Assembly: GCA_944322545.1 (NCBI GenBank)
Contig: CALUPF010000028.1
Coordinates: 1-64,000 of the forward strand
Direction of reading: 5' to 3'
Source of the DNA: Candidatus Gastranaerophilales bacterium
GTDB taxonomy: Bacteria > Cyanobacteriota > Vampirovibrionia > Gastranaerophilales > Gastranaerophilaceae
Length of the DNA: 64,000 nucleotides
In this document: piece by piece, positions 32,591-41,078 of the stretch
How positions within the stretch are numbered: the stretch's first letter is position 1
Layout of the letters: the number at the start of each line of letters is the position of its first letter
Made by a program: the position numbers and the translations under genes
The notes under the pieces: model-generated
What the model was told of the DNA's origin: nothing
Databases searched by the model: none
Seen by the model: only the letters and a program-made list of their open reading frames with translations

Positions 32591-32653
32591 AGGCTATTGG
32601 CTGAAACGCTTAATTAGATAACTAGTATAATTAATTAATAAGGACAAATAAAA

Positions 32654-33091
32654 ATGAGACACCAGTCTAAAAAACACACATTAGGAAAAGCACAAGACCA
32701 AAGAAAGGCTTTGCTTCGTTCTTTAGCGACTGAACTTATTTTGCACGGTGAAATCAAAACAACTATGGCTAGAGCAAAAGCTTTAAAACCATATGCTGAA
32801 AACATCATCACTCTTGCAAAACAAGGAAGCCTTCATTCAAGAAGACAGGCTGCAAAATTCATTTTTGACAAAGAAACTGGCAAATTTATGAATTTTGAAA
32901 CAGGTGAAGTTTTAGAAGACGTAGTAAAAGCTGATAAAGAAAAGAAAGCAATTGCTCAAACTGTTTTGAGAAAATTGTTTAGCGAAGTTGGCAAAAAATA
33001 CGAAAACAGAAACGGCGGATACACTAGAATTTACAGAATGCCACCAAGACGCGGCGATGCTGCTGAAATGGCATTGATACAGTTAGTGTAA
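32654..33091 (+). CDS. rplQ: 50S ribosomal protein L17 with internal insertion
   Basis: L17 borders the exit tunnel. The start (MRHQSKKHTLGKAQDQRKALLRSLA) and the end (RNGGYTRIYRMPPRRGDAAEMA) are standard. Between FIFD and AIAQTVLRKLF it carries about 28 extra residues (KETGKFMNFETGEVLEDVV and following), making 145 residues versus about 115-127. The stop is separated from the truA start by one base. Confidence 0.95.
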   Translation: MRHQSKKHTLGKAQDQRKALLRSLATELILHGEIKTTMARAKALKPYAENIITLAKQGSLHSRRQAAKFIFDKETGKFMNFETGEVLEDVVKADKEKKAIAQTVLRKLFSEVGKKYENRNGGYTRIYRMPPRRGDAAEMALIQLV

Positions 33092-33092
33092 G

Positions 33093-33854
33093 ATGCCTAA
33101 GTATTCAATAACAGTTGAATACATTGGAACAAATTATTCGGGCTCACAGGTTCAGCCTGATGAGGTGACAATTCAGTCTGAACTTAACAAAGCCCTTAGC
33201 ACATTGAACAAATCAATAAAAAAAACAATATTCTCAGGCAGAACTGATGCCGGAGTTCACTCAAAAGGTCAGGTTGTTCATTTTGTGAGTGAGGAGCCGA
33301 TTGTTGCTTCAAGGTTTCTCAATTCTATAAATGGAATCCTTCCTAAAGACATAAGCGTATCAAAGATTGAACAGGTTGATGATAGCTTTCATGCTCAGTT
33401 GAGTGCTAAATATCGCAGGTATCAGTATAAAATCGTCAACAGACGATGTAGAAGTGTCTGGGATTCTCATTCGCTTCTTATTCGAGAACCCTTAGATTTG
33501 AATCGAATGAATCTGGCTCTTTCTTATTTAATTGGAGAACATGATTTTACTTCTTTTAAATCAATGAAAACAGCCAATCCTGCAAAGGACTGTATTGTAT
33601 ATAAAGCTGAATGTACAAAACAGGGTGATGTCATCACTTTTGAGATTGTCGCAAACAGGTTTTTATATAATATGGTGCGAACAATTGTTGGAACTTTGCT
33701 CATGATTGAGAAAGACAAGCTTGAACCCGAAGCTATGAAACTCATTTTAGACGCAAAAGACAGAACAAAAGCAGGACCTACAATCAGCCCTGACGGACTT
33801 ACGTTAGTTGAGGTTGGTTATGAAGATTATTCAAATACTGATAGTGTTGAATAA
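33093..33854 (+). CDS. truA: tRNA pseudouridine(38-40) synthase TruA
   Basis: Isomerises uridines 38-40 of the tRNA anticodon arm. The catalytic Asp52 lies in FSGRTDAGVHSKGQVVHF. Other landmarks are YRYQYKI, GEHDFTSF and NRFLYNMVRTIVGTLL. The length is 253. The gene is translationally coupled to rplQ (TAAGATG). The truA-rplM-rpsI order is shared with Cyanobacteria and Firmicutes. Confidence 0.96.
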   Translation: MPKYSITVEYIGTNYSGSQVQPDEVTIQSELNKALSTLNKSIKKTIFSGRTDAGVHSKGQVVHFVSEEPIVASRFLNSINGILPKDISVSKIEQVDDSFHAQLSAKYRRYQYKIVNRRCRSVWDSHSLLIREPLDLNRMNLALSYLIGEHDFTSFKSMKTANPAKDCIVYKAECTKQGDVITFEIVANRFLYNMVRTIVGTLLMIEKDKLEPEAMKLILDAKDRTKAGPTISPDGLTLVEVGYEDYSNTDSVE

Positions 33855-33904
33855 TTTGATACAAACAAAAATAATAGCAACAAGAAATAAAGGAAAACTG
33901 AAAG

Positions 33905-34342
33905 ATGAAAACATATTCAGCAAAACCTCTAGAAGTTGAAAGAAAATGGTATGTAATCGACGCTGAAGGACAAACTTTAGGTAGATTAGCTACTGTTTGT
34001 GCTAACTTGCTAAGAGGTAAAACAAAACCTGAATACACTCCAAACGTTGACACAGGTGACTTTGTTATCGTTATCAACGCTGAAAAAATTCAGGTTACTG
34101 GTAAAAAAGAAACTGACAAAATTTACTACCACCACACAATGTATCCAGGTGGATTGAAAGCAATTTCTTTCAAAGATTTGATGGCTAAAGATCCTACAAA
34201 AGCTATCGAAAAAGCTGTTAAAGGAATGCTTCCACACAATACATTAGGTGCACAACAGTTCACAAAACTGAAAGTTTACGCTGGTGCTGAGCATCCACAT
34301 GAAGCTCAAAAACCGGTTGTATATGAAATGGAGGTTAAATAA
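33905..34342 (+). CDS. rplM: 50S ribosomal protein L13
   Basis: A 145-residue L13, an early assembly protein. [37 protein letters not shown] and [12 protein letters not shown] are diagnostic. The stop overlaps the rpsI ATG by one base, a coupling conserved widely. Confidence 0.97.
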   Translation: MKTYSAKPLEVERKWYVIDAEGQTLGRLATVCANLLRGKTKPEYTPNVDTGDFVIVINAEKIQVTGKKETDKIYYHHTMYPGGLKAISFKDLMAKDPTKAIEKAVKGMLPHNTLGAQQFTKLKVYAGAEHPHEAQKPVVYEMEVK

Positions 34343-34734
34343 TGGCAGACGTAATTATGGCAACAGGCAGAAGAAAAACCTCTATTGCAGTTGTAAAACT
34401 AGTTAAAGGTAAAGGCAGAGTATTCATTAACGGAAAAACTCTTGCTGCTTACATCGGAAACAGACCAGCTTTGGAAATTCAAATCTTCAAACCATTAGCT
34501 TTGACAGAAAACTTAGAAAACTATGATGTTAAAGTTAAAGCAGTTGGCGGCGGAATTTCTTCTCAAGCAGGTGCTATCAGACACGGTATTTCAAGAGCTT
34601 TGTTAGAAGTTAACCCTGAATACAGAAGCGTGTTGAAAGCTGAAGGTCTTTTAACTAGAGATGCAAGAGTTAAAGAACGTAAAAAATACGGTAGAAAAAG
34701 AGCAAGAAAAAGATTCCAATTCTCAAAACGTTAG
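34342..34734 (+). CDS. rpsI: 30S ribosomal protein S9
   Basis: A 130-residue S9 whose C-terminal SKR tail reaches P-site t[40 protein letters not shown] and the terminal [17 protein letters not shown] are standard. Last gene of the block; a bidirectional terminator follows. Confidence 0.97.
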   Translation: MADVIMATGRRKTSIAVVKLVKGKGRVFINGKTLAAYIGNRPALEIQIFKPLALTENLENYDVKVKAVGGGISSQAGAIRHGISRALLEVNPEYRSVLKAEGLLTRDARVKERKKYGRKRARKRFQFSKR

Positions 34735-34773
34735 AGAGATGCGGCACGGCCGAAAGAATCTTTATCAAATATC

Positions 34774-34803
34774 AAAAAGCGAATCCTTGTGGGTTCGCTT
34801 TTT
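34774..34803. terminator. bidirectional terminator after rpsI
   Basis: A 13-bp stem (34774-34786 with 34791-34803; core GCGAA/TTCGC, one U-G) with an A-run on the left and a T-run on the right. It can end both the ribosomal operon and the convergent minus-strand operon. Confidence 0.85.
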
Positions 34804-34819
34804 AATATTCGTTGCTATT

Positions 34820-35281
34820 TTATTTTATCTTCTGATTTTTTTCGAATAATCTTTGTCCTGTTTTTATGTATTTTATAGAGTCAGCTGCGATTAAAGAACT
34901 GATTGTCATAGAATAAAGAATGCCAACAGTAATTATTTTTTTTAATGGTTTTATGTTAAGTTTTGAAATAAACTTGATAAGCCAAAGTCCGACAATCGTG
35001 CCCAATATACCGTTTACGGCATTAATTCTCCCTGGTGCCAATATATCACCTAAAGAGAACCCTGTTTGGGGTCTTCCTTTCATTCTTGCTGCAACAGTGT
35101 CTTGTTTTAAATAGTGAACAAGATTTTCATTATTTTTCCAGTCTGGATTTTTGTTATTAAATTTTTCTGCAAGTCTTTTTTCAAACTTGTTTTTTGCAAT
35201 TTCAGGGTTGCTAAAAAGTTGATATGCATAGTCTTTGGGTTTACTATTTAGATTGAACAATTGAGTTTGAGTGGAATTCAT
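34820..35281 (-). CDS. small two-helix membrane protein, tandem paralog A, unknown function
   Basis: A 153-residue protein of no known family. The N-terminal part is soluble (NPDWKNNENLVHYLKQD, then ARMKG). It is followed by two hydrophobic helices (INAVNGILGTIVGLWLIKF and ILYSMTISSLIAA) and a basic tail DSIKYIKTGQRLFEKNQKIK. The upstream gene is a paralog with the same order of features and an almost identical tail. The start is the ATG at 35281 with AGGAA 6-7 nt upstream; an ATG two codons earlier abuts that site. The start lies inside the end of the upstream gene. Last gene of a three-gene operon. Confidence 0.75.
   Translation of the reverse strand: MNSTQTQLFNLNSKPKDYAYQLFSNPEIAKNKFEKRLAEKFNNKNPDWKNNENLVHYLKQDTVAARMKGRPQTGFSLGDILAPGRINAVNGILGTIVGLWLIKFISKLNIKPLKKIITVGILYSMTISSLIAADSIKYIKTGQRLFEKNQKIK
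34823..34882. repeat. 60-bp direct repeat, copy 1
   Basis: Differs at 4 of 60 positions from 35295-35354. It encodes the shared tail SIKYIKTGQRLFEKNQKIK of the two paralogs. The near-identity in third positions points to recent duplication or gene conversion. Confidence 0.85.
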
Positions 35282-35759
35282 TTTCATTTCCTTTTTTTAT
35301 CTTCTGATTTTTTTCAAATAATCTTTGCCCTGTTTTTATATATTTTATAGAATCGACTATACAAGTGCTTATGATAACAACAAATGCAAGACATAAGGCT
35401 TTGCTGCTTTTGGGGATTGTTTCTTTACCGGAGATGTCTTTTAAAAGTATTGACATAAAAAAGCCAATTCCTGTAAGACCAAACATTATTTTTAACCATT
35501 CAGGCAATTCTGTTGCAAAAGGATCTGACGGAATTTTGCCTTGTAGTCGTGCTTTAGGTGTATCTTGTTTTAGTCTGTGTACCAAGTATTCATCTTTTTC
35601 CCAGTCCGGATAATTTATATTGAAACTTTCTGCAAATATTTTTGCTCTTTGCGTGTTGGCTTTTTGTGGATTTTTTACAAACTCATATGTAGAGTCTTTT
35701 TTATAAGGTTCTTTATTTAATCCATTTATTGTGCTCAAGTATGTTGTATAAAAATCCAT
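35244..35759 (-). CDS. small two-helix membrane protein, tandem paralog B, unknown function
   Basis: A 171-residue paralog of the next gene: YPDWEKDEYLVHRLKQD, then ARLQGK, two hydrophobic helices (WLKIMFGLTGIGFFMSILL and ALCLAFVVIISTCIV), and DSIKYIKTGQRLFEKNQKIK, followed by a 17-residue tail with no counterpart in the paralog. The tail is encoded by the ribosome binding site and first codons of the downstream gene read in another frame. That suggests the original stop was lost after a duplication. The ATG is one base from the stop of the upstream 497-residue gene. Confidence 0.75.
   Translation of the reverse strand: MDFYTTYLSTINGLNKEPYKKDSTYEFVKNPQKANTQRAKIFAESFNINYPDWEKDEYLVHRLKQDTPKARLQGKIPSDPFATELPEWLKIMFGLTGIGFFMSILLKDISGKETIPKSSKALCLAFVVIISTCIVDSIKYIKTGQRLFEKNQKIKKGNENEFHSNSIVQSK
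35295..35354. repeat. 60-bp direct repeat, copy 2
   Basis: Partner of 34823-34882. In this copy the reading frame does not stop after KNQKIK but continues for 17 more codons across the Shine-Dalgarno and start of the downstream paralog. Confidence 0.85.
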
Positions 35760-35760
35760 T

Positions 35761-37254
35761 TTATATACCTTTCATTGTTTGAGCTATATCTATAATTTTA
35801 GGGCAAAGGTTATTGTATAAATCTTCAATACCATTAATTGTGTTTTTATTTAAAAATTTTGTCATGCCACTCTTTATTCCCAACTTAACGAATTCAGCAT
35901 GTAGCATTTCTTTTATTTTGGGGTCATTGGATAGTATTTCTACGTATTTTTTCATTTCTTGTTTATTGTTTACATCTATACAATTACCTATCACATTACT
36001 AGTAACTATAGAAAATATCGAATTTTTAATTAAATTTTCAAAATTATCAGATGATATTTTTCCACCATTTTCAATTAATGTTTTACCAAGTGCTGGAACT
36101 ATTATTGATAAACCCTGTGCGGCATAAGTCATTGAATTGGAGTGGATAATATTTTGTGCTCCTTGTAAAAATATATTTAAATTTTGTGGCGAATTCTTAT
36201 ATATTGATAGTGCAAGTTTTTTAGCACTTTCGTTGTTCAATAGCTGAAGTATATTATCTACATTAATGAAATTTGATAAGGCTTGAAATATAATTGCTGC
36301 TCCAGCTTCTTTAGTTTTTTGATTGATATTCATTTGCCCTGTTTGATAGTCTTTTACAAATGCCCACCCCATAGATTCACATAACGTTGACGATATCAGC
36401 CCATTTACAGCTCTAAGTCCCGCAGAAATGTGTGGACACGCTGTGCCACCTGTTGTAGGAATAGCTGCTAAGTGACCTGCACTAACAGCCCAAGATGCTA
36501 TCGTTTTTACAATGTGTCCACCAGCATTAGCTGCATTAAGCATGTGTGTAAGTCCATGAACGATTGCTGAATGAGGATCAGCATTTAATGTTTTTGTTAA
36601 ATTGTAAAACATATGTGCTTCTAGTGCTATTAAAGGTCCGATATCTAAGCCAAGAGCACATAATTCTCCATATATAGCAGATATTCCCCCGCACAATAAT
36701 GAATGAGAGTGAATATAAAAATTACATTCAATTTTTTGTTCTTTTGTTAGTTGATTAATTATTTTTGCTTTTTTAGAACTAAATGATACATTATAATTTG
36801 CATTAAAAATAGCGGGTGTATCTTTGTTATATTTTTTGTTTAAGTTTATAAATTTTTCTATTTCGTTGCTTGCTGTCTTTATGTCTTCTATACAAGAACA
36901 TTCAGATTGAAAAAAGCTTATTTTTTCTTTTTGCGCATATTTTATCTTTTGTCTATCATAGTCCATTACAAGTTTAAGACATTCAATAGCGAATTGTTTT
37001 TGATTTGTGTCTTTGTATTTTTCACATAATTTTATATATTTTGCCCAGTATTCCGTATTTAAATTTTTTAAAAATTCTTTTTCTTTACTTATTTTACTTA
37101 TTTCAACATTTACTCTTGCATTCTGAAACATATAATTTTTTTCTTGATCTGTTACTATTGTGTTTACAGTATAGCTGCTTGTTTTATTCTTTTTGCTATG
37201 AGTTATTGTATATTTATTTACGTAAGGATTGTAACTCGGTATTTGTATTCGCAT
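35761..37254 (-). CDS. unknown protein with hydrophobic helical domain (possibly DUF697-like)
   Basis: A 497-residue protein, first gene of the three-gene minus-strand operon. Residues 1-170 are charged and coiled-coil-like. Residues about 180-320 form a glycine/alanine-rich hydrophobic domain (GGISAIYGELCALGLDIGP, AANAGGHIVKTIASWAVS, ISAGLRAVNGLISSTLCESM). Its pattern of small-residue helices faintly resembles the DUF697 domain found after some GTPases, but no GTPase motif is present. The C-terminus is helical and soluble. Confidence in function is very low. The start ATG has only a weak GAG nearby. Confidence 0.7.
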   Translation of the reverse strand: MRIQIPSYNPYVNKYTITHSKKNKTSSYTVNTIVTDQEKNYMFQNARVNVEISKISKEKEFLKNLNTEYWAKYIKLCEKYKDTNQKQFAIECLKLVMDYDRQKIKYAQKEKISFFQSECSCIEDIKTASNEIEKFINLNKKYNKDTPAIFNANYNVSFSSKKAKIINQLTKEQKIECNFYIHSHSLLCGGISAIYGELCALGLDIGPLIALEAHMFYNLTKTLNADPHSAIVHGLTHMLNAANAGGHIVKTIASWAVSAGHLAAIPTTGGTACPHISAGLRAVNGLISSTLCESMGWAFVKDYQTGQMNINQKTKEAGAAIIFQALSNFINVDNILQLLNNESAKKLALSIYKNSPQNLNIFLQGAQNIIHSNSMTYAAQGLSIIVPALGKTLIENGGKISSDNFENLIKNSIFSIVTSNVIGNCIDVNNKQEMKKYVEILSNDPKIKEMLHAEFVKLGIKSGMTKFLNKNTINGIEDLYNNLCPKIIDIAQTMKGI

Positions 37255-37429
37255 TTTAATATTCTCGTATTTTAGTTACTTACTTCGATTAAAAAACAAA
37301 CAGATTCTTTTTTGTTATATTGCCCTTCAAAAATTTACAAATTTAAGCATATTATTTTGATAAATTTCAATGATACCTGTTTTTTATATGTTATTTTTAA
37401 GAAAAATATATGCTGCTCTTGCAACTGCT

Positions 37430-37463
37430 TTGTATTGCTTTTATTTTAAAAATATAAGATAAT
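37430..37463 (+). promoter_or_regulatory. overlapping promoters of the secreted TPR gene
   Basis: Two sigma70-like arrangements: TTGTAT (37430-37435), 17 nt, TATAAG (37453-37458); and TTGCTT (37435-37440), 17 nt, GATAAT (37458-37463). Start sites would fall at about 37465 and 37470, at the ATG. Confidence 0.55.
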
Positions 37464-37470
37464 AATAACC

Positions 37471-39468
37471 ATGAGAAGAGAATTGACTTTAGCATTAGCT
37501 TTATCTTTAGCGTTGGGCGTTGTTGCTCCAATGAGTGTATCTGCAAAGATGTCACCAGAATCTTATCAGTTGTTTCAGACTGCAAATATTTTAGAAAAAG
37601 ACAACAACTTAGGACAGGCTGCTGAGCAGATTAAAAAGGCGATTGAATTATCACCTGATGAAGCTATTTTATACATAAAATTAGGCGGTTTATATTCAGA
37701 AATGGGCGACTGGCAAAACGCTTTAGTTGCTTATAAAAAAGCTGTACGCTTAAAACCTAACGACGCAGTTGTTTATATCAGTATGGGTAATATTTTGCAA
37801 CAGCAGCATGAATATGAAAACGCATTTCAGGCTTATAATCAGGCTTTGACTATATTTCCTGAGTATAAGTACAATTATTTGAACCTTGCTAATGTGAAGT
37901 TTTTGCAAGGCGATAATCAAGAAGCTATTAAATATTTCAAGACTTTCCTCGGATATTATCCTGATAACGTTGAGGCAAGAGAAAATCTCGCTTCTATCTA
38001 TTTAAAGCTAGACAAATATCAAGATGCTGCTGATGAGTATGCAACTTTATACACTAAAAATCCGACAGGTTTTAATGAATATCCTAACTATGGTTTGGCT
38101 TTGTTGCGTTCAGGTGATTATACAAATGCTGTTGAGATGTTCAAAAAAGCTGTCAGATTAGATCCAAACGATTATGCTTCTCATGGAAATATGGCGTTAG
38201 CTTATGTCAGATTGGATAAAAATGATTTGGCATTGATTGAGTTCAGAAATGCTTTTCAAATCAAACCTGATTTAGATGCGTTGAAGTTTGATTATGCAAA
38301 TTTGCTTGCTGATATGGGCAAGACTCAAGATGCAATCAACATGTATAAAGAATACATTGCTTACAAGCCTAAAGATCCTATGGCTTATTACAATTTAGGT
38401 TTGATTTATCAAAAAAATGCTCAATATCAAGATGCTATCTCTTCTTATGTGAAATCATTAGAGCTTAAGCCTGACAATGATGAAGTTAAAAGAGAGTTAG
38501 CTAGAAGCTATCATTTCAATAAAAATTATAATGAAGCAATTAAGCTTTATGATGAGCTTTTAGTTCAAGATAAAAATGATTATAACTTATTGTTTAACAA
38601 GGCAATAGCGTTGCATGCAGTAGGCAGCTATGAAAGTGCAATTTCTATATACAAGAATCTTTATTCTCAAAGAAATGAGCCCAAGGTTAAAGAATATTTA
38701 GGCAAAGCTTATTTGAATCAGGGCGATTATTTCATGAAAACCGGTGCGCAAAAAAAAGCTGTTAATTGCTATGAGCAAGCTGCAGCATTGAATGCAAATG
38801 ATGCTGACGCATATAAAGCTATGGCTAAAGCTTATGATTCAATTGGCGCAAAATCAAAAGCTATTGAAAAATTTGAAAGAGCAATTGAAATCAATCCTGA
38901 TGACGCTGATACAAATGTTGAATATGCAAAAACTTTAGCTAAGTATGAAAAGAATCAAGAAGCTCAAGATGTATTTAGCAAAGCAATTGCTCTAGATTCA
39001 AACAATGCTGAGGCTCATATTGGTTTGGCTGATTCATTGATGTCAGACAAGGCATATGATAAAGCTATTTTAGAGTATCAAAAAGCGATAGCTTTAGATG
39101 ACAAAGATGAAGCTGCATTGATTAAGTTAGGTAATGCTTATAAAGCTAAAGCTGACGTTAAAAAAGCTTTGGAACAGTATGAAAAAGTTGTATTTTTAAA
39201 TGTTAAAAATACTGATGCTATGTATAATTCTGGCTTGTGTTATGCAGAATTAGATGATTATGCAAAAGCTAAAGATTGTTTCAACAAAGTAATTGCAGTA
39301 GATCCTAATTATGCATATGCTTATTATGCTTTAGCTATGGCTTATGAAACTGAGAATAATGTTGAAAAGGCTATTTTGAATTATGAAAAATTTGTTTCTA
39401 TTTCAACAGATAATGATATGAATTCTCAGGTTAAAAAGCAGATAGAATATTTAAAATCTAAGAAATAA
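37471..39468 (+). CDS. secreted tetratricopeptide-repeat protein
   Basis: A 665-residue exported protein. The signal peptide is cleaved probably after SVSA near residue 25. The rest is a continuous TPR solenoid of about 17 units (AILYIKLGGLYSEMGDWQNA, DAVVYISMGNILQQQHEYEN, AYYALAMAYETENNVEKA). Similar in size and plan to the minus-strand TPR protein at 21450. It is probably a periplasmic or surface scaffold. There is no Shine-Dalgarno; the promoters end 7-12 nt before the ATG. It heads an operon with two small genes that follow with one-base spacing and a four-base overlap. Confidence 0.85.
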   Translation: MRRELTLALALSLALGVVAPMSVSAKMSPESYQLFQTANILEKDNNLGQAAEQIKKAIELSPDEAILYIKLGGLYSEMGDWQNALVAYKKAVRLKPNDAVVYISMGNILQQQHEYENAFQAYNQALTIFPEYKYNYLNLANVKFLQGDNQEAIKYFKTFLGYYPDNVEARENLASIYLKLDKYQDAADEYATLYTKNPTGFNEYPNYGLALLRSGDYTNAVEMFKKAVRLDPNDYASHGNMALAYVRLDKNDLALIEFRNAFQIKPDLDALKFDYANLLADMGKTQDAINMYKEYIAYKPKDPMAYYNLGLIYQKNAQYQDAISSYVKSLELKPDNDEVKRELARSYHFNKNYNEAIKLYDELLVQDKNDYNLLFNKAIALHAVGSYESAISIYKNLYSQRNEPKVKEYLGKAYLNQGDYFMKTGAQKKAVNCYEQAAALNANDADAYKAMAKAYDSIGAKSKAIEKFERAIEINPDDADTNVEYAKTLAKYEKNQEAQDVFSKAIALDSNNAEAHIGLADSLMSDKAYDKAILEYQKAIALDDKDEAALIKLGNAYKAKADVKKALEQYEKVVFLNVKNTDAMYNSGLCYAELDDYAKAKDCFNKVIAVDPNYAYAYYALAMAYETENNVEKAILNYEKFVSISTDNDMNSQVKKQIEYLKSKK

Positions 39469-39469
39469 G

Positions 39470-39898
39470 ATGAAAATTTATTCAAAATATTTTGTTGTGC
39501 TGTTTTTATGCTTTACTGCTATATTTATGAGCGGTTGGCGTTTTCATCTTAAAAAAAACAGACCTTTGTTATTGTTCAATAGTCGTCCTATTACTGCTCA
39601 GACGATTAATTACACAACAAGATATTTTAGAGTGGGGCAAAAAATTCATTTTATTATGATTGTGCCACTGGGCTTTAAAGATGATCATATTCGAGTTCAG
39701 CTTGTAAAAAAAGAAGAAAAAACACAGCATTGGGGCTATAAAGTCTATTGGGCACAGGATTATCAGGTTCAAAAAGGCGATAATTCTTTTATTTCATATA
39801 TAGTAGTTCCTGAAAAGGGATATTATTTTTTACAGATTTTTGAGTTTAACGATTTTGACTGGCCGTTAGTCAGAAACGATTTTTGGGTGAGAGAATGA
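39470..39898 (+). CDS. small secreted or membrane-anchored protein, unknown function
   Basis: A 142-residue protein not recognised. The N-terminal hydrophobic segment (YFVVLFLCFTAIFMSG) is a signal peptide or anchor. The mature part is beta-rich with many aromatic residues (GYKVYWAQDYQV, YYFLQIFEFNDFDWP) and no cysteine. The start follows the TPR stop by one base (TAAGATG), so it is translationally coupled. It may be a partner of the TPR protein in the envelope (inference from operon only). Confidence 0.72.
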   Translation: MKIYSKYFVVLFLCFTAIFMSGWRFHLKKNRPLLLFNSRPITAQTINYTTRYFRVGQKIHFIMIVPLGFKDDHIRVQLVKKEEKTQHWGYKVYWAQDYQVQKGDNSFISYIVVPEKGYYFLQIFEFNDFDWPLVRNDFWVRE

Positions 39899-40320
39899 TA
39901 AAAAATCTGTATTTATATTTAAGATTTTATTTTTTGAAATTATTTACATCAAAATATCGAATAAAAGGCAAATGCAATTGTTGTGGGGCTTGTTGTCGTA
40001 ATATTGTTTTTATGATTGAGGATAATTATGTCACTAACGAAGAGCAGTTTGAAAAGTTAAAAGAGTTTGATAAAAAATATTATCATTTTGAAATTTCAGG
40101 AAAAAGTTCAAGAAAAGAAAAAAATGGTCAACAGGTTTTATTGTTCAGATGCAAGTCTTTAGATGAGAATAATCGTTGTCGAGATTATTTTTTTCGCTCA
40201 ATTTATTGTCGTGAGTATCCCAAAGTAACTGATAAAATAAAATTAGGCGGTTGTGAGACTTTTGATACTTGTGGGTATGAAATAGAAATTGATAAAAAAT
40301 TTAAGGAATATTTAGAATAA
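39895..40320 (+). CDS. YkgJ-family cysteine cluster protein
   Basis: A 141-residue protein with the cysteine pattern of the YkgJ/CxxCxxCC family, thought to chelate zinc or an Fe-S cluster: KCNCCGACC at about residues 27-35, then CKS, CRDYFFRSIYCREYP, and CETFDTC. The function of the family is not established. The ATG overlaps the stop of the previous gene (ATGA). An N-terminal aromatic-hydrophobic segment (LYLYLRFYFLKLF) may hold it at the membrane. Third gene of the TPR operon. Confidence 0.85.
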   Translation: MIKNLYLYLRFYFLKLFTSKYRIKGKCNCCGACCRNIVFMIEDNYVTNEEQFEKLKEFDKKYYHFEISGKSSRKEKNGQQVLLFRCKSLDENNRCRDYFFRSIYCREYPKVTDKIKLGGCETFDTCGYEIEIDKKFKEYLE

Positions 40321-40422
40321 AATTATTAAAAAAGCTTCATAAATTCTGATTTTTGGTAAATTTTTTGTATCGATTTGTTTTACATGTTTTGTGAAGTAGT
40401 CTCAAATTTTATTGAAATCTGG

Positions 40423-40428
40423 TACAAT
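40423..40428 (+). promoter_or_regulatory. extended -10 box of the membrane-protein pair
   Basis: TACAAT preceded by TG at the extended -10 position (TGGTACAAT from 40420). The transcription start is predicted near 40435. Confidence 0.5.
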
Positions 40429-40460
40429 AAAATTTGCCGAAAGTGAAAGGTCAAACTTTC

Positions 40461-41078
40461 TTGATTATTGATAACAAAAAAATAATTTCAGGAATAAAAT
40501 TTGTTGGTGAAAAAATAAATTCACCTGAACAAAGACTGATTCAAGGTGCGACAGCATTGATGACGCAGCCTTTTATTGACCTTCACAATAAAGAGCAAGA
40601 TGAAGATACCAGGATGATGTCAGTAGCGAGGACTCTTGCCAAAATTATTGCTGGTACGACAGTTGGTGTTTTAGTTCGACATTACAGCATTAAGATGATA
40701 AATGCACTGTCTCAATACAGAAAAGTTTCAGTAGCTGGAAATGGCATAAGACTTGTTGCTGTCAATAAGTTAAAAAGTTTCTTTTTACCAGGATTCAAAA
40801 CTGTTTCACATGCATTGTCAGAGAAGGCTGCTGAACAGGAAATGAATTTGTATAGAAAAGGTATGGGTACGTTAATCGGTACTGTTGCCGGTTTGTTCAC
40901 TAATTTCATGATTGATGCGCCTTTAACTAAGCATTTAACAGGTGTTTTTTATAAAAAGATTAAACCAGATGACCCTAATGCGAAAAATGGTGTTAAGTCA
41001 TCTAATGGTCAAAATCATACTGATTTGAATAAAACTCCTTCACTTCTTTTGAAATTGCAAAAGGAGGTGAATAAATGA
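40461..41078 (+). CDS. lineage-specific membrane protein, unknown function (first of a pair)
   Basis: About 205 residues, no known family. Core segment KINSPEQRLIQGATALMTQPFI, then helices ARTLAKIIAGTTVGVLVRHY and MGTLIGTVAGLFTNFMI, with a soluble Asn/Lys-rich C-terminus. The start is uncertain. TTG at 40461 has AAAGG 10 nt upstream and allows a short leader from the promoter at 40423. In-frame TTG at 40434 would sit on the predicted transcription start, and GTG at 40443 is another option. It overlaps the next gene by four bases (ATGA), so the two probably work together. Confidence 0.7.
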   Translation: MIIDNKKIISGIKFVGEKINSPEQRLIQGATALMTQPFIDLHNKEQDEDTRMMSVARTLAKIIAGTTVGVLVRHYSIKMINALSQYRKVSVAGNGIRLVAVNKLKSFFLPGFKTVSHALSEKAAEQEMNLYRKGMGTLIGTVAGLFTNFMIDAPLTKHLTGVFYKKIKPDDPNAKNGVKSSNGQNHTDLNKTPSLLLKLQKEVNK

